A DNA stretch of 8,868 bases, from positions 1 through 8,868 of the forward strand of contig PWNW01000242.1 of assembly GCA_003557605.1 (NCBI GenBank). Direction: 5' to 3'. Made by a program: the position numbers and the translations under genes. This stretch comes from Spirochaetaceae bacterium (GTDB taxonomy: Bacteria; Spirochaetota; Spirochaetia; PWKH01). The notes beneath the pieces were generated by a model. That model worked only from the letters and a program-made list of their open reading frames with translations, was not told the origin of the DNA and did not search any database. Position 1 is the stretch's first letter. Each line of letters opens with the position of its first letter. This document shows, one piece after another, positions 5,765-8,868 of this stretch.

Positions 5765-7969
5765 TCACAGCAGCGGCAGATAGATGGAAAAGGTTGATCC
5801 TTCACCGGGAGCACTCTTGAGGGTAATATATCCCCCGTGCTGTGAAACTGTTCCTGCAACAGCGGACAGGCCGAGTCCGGTGCCTTTGCCCTCCGGCTTG
5901 GTGGAGAAGAAAGGATCGAATATGGATGCTTTGACCTTCTCGGGAATTCCGCTTCCCGTATCAGTTACGCTGATGCGTCCGTAGGTCCCAGGCGGGATGT
6001 CGCCGAAGACCCCGATCTCAGGATGTTCCGGTCGTATCTCCGCTGTCTCAACCTGGAGGGTAAGCACCCCTCCAGTATCCATTGCGTCCCTGGCATTCAG
6101 GGCGAGATTCAGCAGGGCATTCTGCAGCAGCACCGCATCGCCGGATACCTTGATGTCTGTACCGTCCTTCGGTGCAATGCGCTGTATGGTGATGCCCTTG
6201 TTCATCGAAGCCCGCACCTGCTTTTCCGTATCCTTCAGCAGTTTTACCACCGACAGGGGCATGAGGATAATCTCCTCTTCTCTGGCATAACTGAGCAGCT
6301 GTCTGGTCAGGTCCATCGAAACAGATACCCCATGCTTTACCTGCTCGATGAACGGCTGGAGTTCATCGTGATCATTCAGTTCATCAAGCATGTCGCTGTA
6401 CCCATGGATTACCGTCAGCTGATTGTTGAAGTCGTGGGCGATTCCCCCTGCCAGAAGACCGATGGCCTTCATTTTCTCAGACTGCTGCAGCTGCTCTGCA
6501 GCCCTGCGCTCTTCGGTGATGTCCGCACATGCGGTAATCACCGCTCTGGTGCCTCCTGCATCTAAGAGGGCTTTTGAAACCAGGACTATCCTGTTCATCC
6601 CCCGTGCGGCGGACACTGACCGGGCAGGCCATGTCATGGTTTTTTCTTTTTCAAGAAGTTCGTTGTCCATGGTCTGAAACAGGGCTGCATTTTCCTTGAG
6701 CCCCTGGGATTCCAGAACGGCAAAGAAGTCAGAGCCCTCCTCCATGGGAAGAGAGAACAGGTGTTCTGCCTGCCTGTTGCTGAGCATCAGAATGCCCTGC
6801 AGGTCATATATCCAGAGGGGAAAGGGGGAAATTTCCAGAATCAGACGCACCATCCGCTCATTGCGTGCGATGATTTCAGCATCCCGCTTCTGCCTGGAGA
6901 AGAGGGTGACCAGGGTGATGACCAGTGCGACAAGCATCAGGAGGATAATGGTCATCAGGTAAAGGGTGATCCGAACAGAGTGGGGAAGCGGATCAGGGGT
7001 GTTCACCAGGACCGCATCTTCGGGAACCTTCGAAACGGGGACAGAAAACGAAGAGAGCACTTGGTAGTCATAGCGGTGGTGCAGGGAACGTATGTACCGG
7101 TATTCGCCGGGCTCTATTGTTCCCCGGTCAATCACCTCCAGGGCAAGAAGTGCCGTCTCCCTTCCCTGGACTTTTGGGCTGAGCACATATCCCCCTGCTG
7201 AACCTGTGTTTCCGATGCCGATATCCGTTCCCTGGTAGACGGGAACGCCCCTTCCGGAAATATGGGCTAAAGACTCTGAGTATCCCTTTACAGCACCCTT
7301 GCTGTCCTTGATGAACAAACGGTAAAAAATGATTGAGGAAGGCGGAAGATTCTGCACGGCAGCGGCAAGTTCAGTGAAGCTCATATCGGTGAGGTAGATG
7401 AAGGAATAATCCGGGAAGTCCTGCTCTACCGACCGTCTGATGCGGCGGGCATCTGCCAGGCTGCTTTCGGTCTGGTCATGCACAATGACAATATGCTCAG
7501 TCTCCGGATGCAGCTTCAGGGCGGTCTTCAGCACAGTTGATTCATCGGCTTCGTCTATGACTCCTGTGACCATTGGGACCCCTTCCAGCATCTCAGGGGA
7601 GAAATCATTGATGCCGTTGAACACCACTGGAACTGTTTCAGGAAACATGGACCTGATGTCAAGTGCGAAAGCGAGGGCGTTGTCGCCAAAGGCGATGATC
7701 AAAGAGATGCTGCTCTCCTGGTATTTCACATGGATGGTGCGGGCAAAGGCCTCAAGATATTCAGGGGAATCGGCATACTTGGTATCAAGGTATTCAACAT
7801 AATAGGGGACATCGGCTTCATCAAAAACCTCCCTGACCCCCGCAAGCAGCTGCTGGGACCATTCATATTCCACATCATAGGAACTGATGACCAGCACATT
7901 GGATACGGCAGAAGCCGGCGGGAAGAGGATCGTAACGGTTATGAAGAGATATCCTCGGAACCTTTTCAT
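5765..7969 (-). CDS. Membrane sensor histidine kinase: periplasmic ABC-substrate-binding-like sensor, TM, PAS, HisKA, HATPase
   Basis: The protein has 734 residues. The frame stays open for 147 more codons upstream, but those run antisense to the next gene. ATG 7969 is chosen because it begins a good signal peptide: basic MKRFRG, a hydrophobic stretch at 7-16, and an A19-S-A21 cleavage motif. Residues 24-310 resemble the ABC_sub_bind periplasmic domain (VLVISSYDVEYEWSQQLLAG; IIAFGDNALAFAL; VPVVFNGIND; GVPVYQGTDIGIG). A transmembrane helix spans about 332-357. A PAS domain lies at about 366-485, then a short coiled coil. The kinase core has the H-box GIAHDFNN (phospho-acceptor H512), N-box NALLNLALNARDAM (617-630), G1 DTGSGIP (670-676), F-box IFDPFFSTK and G2 GKGTGLGLS. 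All catalytic residues look intact. It should sense a small periplasmic ligand and phosphorylate a separate receiver, because the protein ends right after the HATPase domain with no receiver of its own. The ligand is unknown. Confidence 0.95.
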   Translation of the reverse strand: MKRFRGYLFITVTILFPPASAVSNVLVISSYDVEYEWSQQLLAGVREVFDEADVPYYVEYLDTKYADSPEYLEAFARTIHVKYQESSISLIIAFGDNALAFALDIRSMFPETVPVVFNGINDFSPEMLEGVPMVTGVIDEADESTVLKTALKLHPETEHIVIVHDQTESSLADARRIRRSVEQDFPDYSFIYLTDMSFTELAAAVQNLPPSSIIFYRLFIKDSKGAVKGYSESLAHISGRGVPVYQGTDIGIGNTGSAGGYVLSPKVQGRETALLALEVIDRGTIEPGEYRYIRSLHHRYDYQVLSSFSVPVSKVPEDAVLVNTPDPLPHSVRITLYLMTIILLMLVALVITLVTLFSRQKRDAEIIARNERMVRLILEISPFPLWIYDLQGILMLSNRQAEHLFSLPMEEGSDFFAVLESQGLKENAALFQTMDNELLEKEKTMTWPARSVSAARGMNRIVLVSKALLDAGGTRAVITACADITEERRAAEQLQQSEKMKAIGLLAGGIAHDFNNQLTVIHGYSDMLDELNDHDELQPFIEQVKHGVSVSMDLTRQLLSYAREEEIILMPLSVVKLLKDTEKQVRASMNKGITIQRIAPKDGTDIKVSGDAVLLQNALLNLALNARDAMDTGGVLTLQVETAEIRPEHPEIGVFGDIPPGTYGRISVTDTGSGIPEKVKASIFDPFFSTKPEGKGTGLGLSAVAGTVSQHGGYITLKSAPGEGSTFSIYLPLL

Positions 7970-7978
7970 GCTTTTCAC

Positions 7979-8007
7979 AGTATAGGATGAGATGTGCAGG
8001 TCTGCAA
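7979..8007 (-). promoter_or_regulatory. Candidate promoter of the histidine kinase
   Basis: On the minus strand TTGCAG (8002-8007) is followed after exactly 17 bp by TATACT (7979-7984), five of six to the -10 consensus. The -10 ends only nine bases before the kinase ATG, so the transcript would be nearly leaderless, and no strong Shine-Dalgarno is seen there. The -35 matches at three of six positions only. Confidence 0.35.
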
Positions 8008-8010
8008 TAC

Positions 8011-8039
8011 TTGACAGATGGGAATACCCGACATAGAGT
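8011..8039 (+). promoter_or_regulatory. Candidate promoter of the mannose-1-phosphate guanylyltransferase gene
   Basis: A perfect TTGACA (8011-8016) is followed after 17 bp by TAGAGT (8034-8039), four of six to the -10 consensus. The expected start near 8046 would fall at the ribosome-binding site (8045-8051), which is uncomfortably close and lowers confidence. Its -35 is only 3 bp from the -35 of the divergent kinase promoter. Confidence 0.4.
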
Positions 8040-8044
8040 TTTAC

Positions 8045-8051
8045 GGAGGAG
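8045..8051 (+). promoter_or_regulatory. Ribosome-binding site fixing ATG 8057
   Basis: GGAGGAG lies five bases before ATG 8057 and selects it as the start. The next methionine codon (8078) is inside the nucleotide-binding motif and would remove the family N-terminus. Confidence 0.85.
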
Positions 8052-8056
8052 CAGAT

Positions 8057-8868
8057 ATGAGACCAAGAGTATGCATCATGGCCGGCGGAGCCGGTACACG
8101 GCTGAAGCCGCTTTCCAGCACCGAAGAGGGAAAGCTTCCCAAGCAGTTTCTCCCCCTCACGGGGCCTATGACGTTGTTCCAGCAGACGGTGGGCAGAATG
8201 CCCGCATACTGTGACCTGCTGGTGATACCGGAACGGCGCTACAGCAGGGAAGTTATCAGACAGGCTGAGGCAATAGGAGTTTCCTCTGTTGAAGTGCTTG
8301 ATGAGCCCTACGGCTGCAATACTGCACCGGCGGTCACTGCAGCGGCTGCCTGGACTGCGGTGAAGCACCGCAGCCCTGACCAGGTGATCTGCATGGTCCC
8401 CGCTGACCATGTGATGGATGAAAAGGTATTTCAGAAACTGTTCTCCCGGGCAGTGGAAGCTGCAGAGAAGCAGAACTGCATCATCACTATCGGGATAACC
8501 CCTGACCGCCCTGAGACCGGCTACGGATACATCAAGGCTGAGGGATCAGGGGACCTGATCCCTGTGGATGCCTTTGTTGAGAAGCCCGATGTGCAGAGGG
8601 CCCAAGAATACTATGCCTCAGGAAGTTACTTTTGGAATTCCGGGATGTTTTTTGGTAAAGCGGGTTTGTTTGTTGAGCTTGCAGAGACATTCTGCCCGGA
8701 GATAGCAGGGCCGATTGTTGAGGGGTTTCAGTCCGGGGAACAGAACGTGGACAGGGCGTACAGGGCTATTAAGGAAGGGGGGTTCGGCCGGTCAATTGAT
8801 TATGCCGTCATGGAGAAGATTCCCCATCGAATCCTGCTTGTCCCCGCACCTCAGGAACTGCGGTGGAA
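8057..8868 (+). CDS. manC: Mannose-1-phosphate guanylyltransferase (GDP-mannose pyrophosphorylase), 5' part
   Basis: The gene runs off the right edge; 270 codons are visible from ATG 8057 with no stop. The N-terminus MRPRVCIMAGGAGTRLKPLS carries the nucleotidyltransferase signature GGxGTRLxPLS, followed after a short insert by KLPKQFLPL, in which the lysine and Q-F are typical of mannose-1-phosphate guanylyltransferases. Later motifs are EPYGCNTAPAV, MVPADHV, ETGYGYIK, VEKPD, WNSGMFF and SIDYAVMEK, all in the family order. The enzyme is cytosolic and makes GDP-mannose from GTP and mannose-1-phosphate, feeding polysaccharide, glycolipid or glycoprotein synthesis. The spacing of motifs fits the roughly 350-residue single-domain form, but the end is not visible, so a fused C-terminal isomerase domain cannot be excluded. 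It is divergent from the sensor kinase. The gene symbol is offered by family only. Confidence 0.92.
   Translation, partial: MRPRVCIMAGGAGTRLKPLSSTEEGKLPKQFLPLTGPMTLFQQTVGRMPAYCDLLVIPERRYSREVIRQAEAIGVSSVEVLDEPYGCNTAPAVTAAAAWTAVKHRSPDQVICMVPADHVMDEKVFQKLFSRAVEAAEKQNCIITIGITPDRPETGYGYIKAEGSGDLIPVDAFVEKPDVQRAQEYYASGSYFWNSGMFFGKAGLFVELAETFCPEIAGPIVEGFQSGEQNVDRAYRAIKEGGFGRSIDYAVMEKIPHRILLVPAPQELRW

Noticed and set aside
5302..5820. A 172-codon plus-strand reading frame crossing the ATPase 5' end and the kinase 3' end
   Set aside because: It is antisense to Walker motifs of the ATPase and runs through the regulatory spacer; there is no ribosome-binding site or domain signal.
7970..8410. A 147-codon upstream extension of the histidine kinase reading frame
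   Set aside because: It is antisense to the clearly coding mannose-1-phosphate guanylyltransferase, has no domain character, and would bury the kinase signal peptide.

Overview
This 8.9 kb window has a moderate G+C content, at or above 50% by eye except in one gene. It reads as a bacterial chromosome segment with tightly packed genes on both strands. No rRNA, tRNA, CRISPR array or insertion sequence was seen. The gene content is a class I/II aminotransferase, a membrane-anchored metallophosphoesterase, a sensor kinase with a periplasmic-binding-protein-like domain, a stand-alone receiver protein, a DUF4143-type ATPase and a mannose-1-phosphate guanylyltransferase. The signal peptide plus outside sensor plus transmembrane layout of the kinase fits a diderm bacterium. 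The overall flavour recalls free-living Spirochaetota, but that assignment is a low-confidence impression and not something the sequence proves.

Layout, left to right. Positions 1-267 (+) hold the C-terminal end of a PLP-dependent aminotransferase. Its stop codon overlaps the start of a YkuE/LpxG-like metallophosphoesterase (267-1043, +). That gene converges on, and shares a CTAG stop tetranucleotide with, a 606-residue acidic protein of unknown function (1040-2860, -). Just upstream of the unknown gene on the same strand is a 122-residue stand-alone response-regulator receiver protein (2899-3267, -), and the two probably form an operon. A 97-bp divergent spacer with a good extended -10 promoter precedes an amidohydrolase_2-family metal hydrolase (3365-4393, +). 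This converges, 14 bp apart, with an AT-richer AAA-type ATPase carrying a DUF4143 C-terminus (4408-5622, -). Upstream of the ATPase lies a 142-bp spacer that contains a pair of imperfect direct repeats exactly 40 bp apart and an 8-bp hairpin. Next is a 734-residue membrane sensor histidine kinase (5765-7969, -). It is divergent from a mannose-1-phosphate guanylyltransferase gene (8057 to the window end, +), with an 87-bp spacer that carries two back-to-back promoter candidates.

How the genes may work together. The kinase has a periplasmic sensor, PAS, HisKA and HATPase modules but no receiver. The receiver protein in the window has no output domain and is instead paired with the unknown 606-residue protein. 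A split phosphorelay in which the unknown protein is the partner or output is a testable idea, not a demonstrated one. The aminotransferase, amidohydrolase and sugar-nucleotide genes look like ordinary metabolic genes with no obvious shared pathway. The DUF4143 ATPase looks like a later arrival, judging from its base composition.
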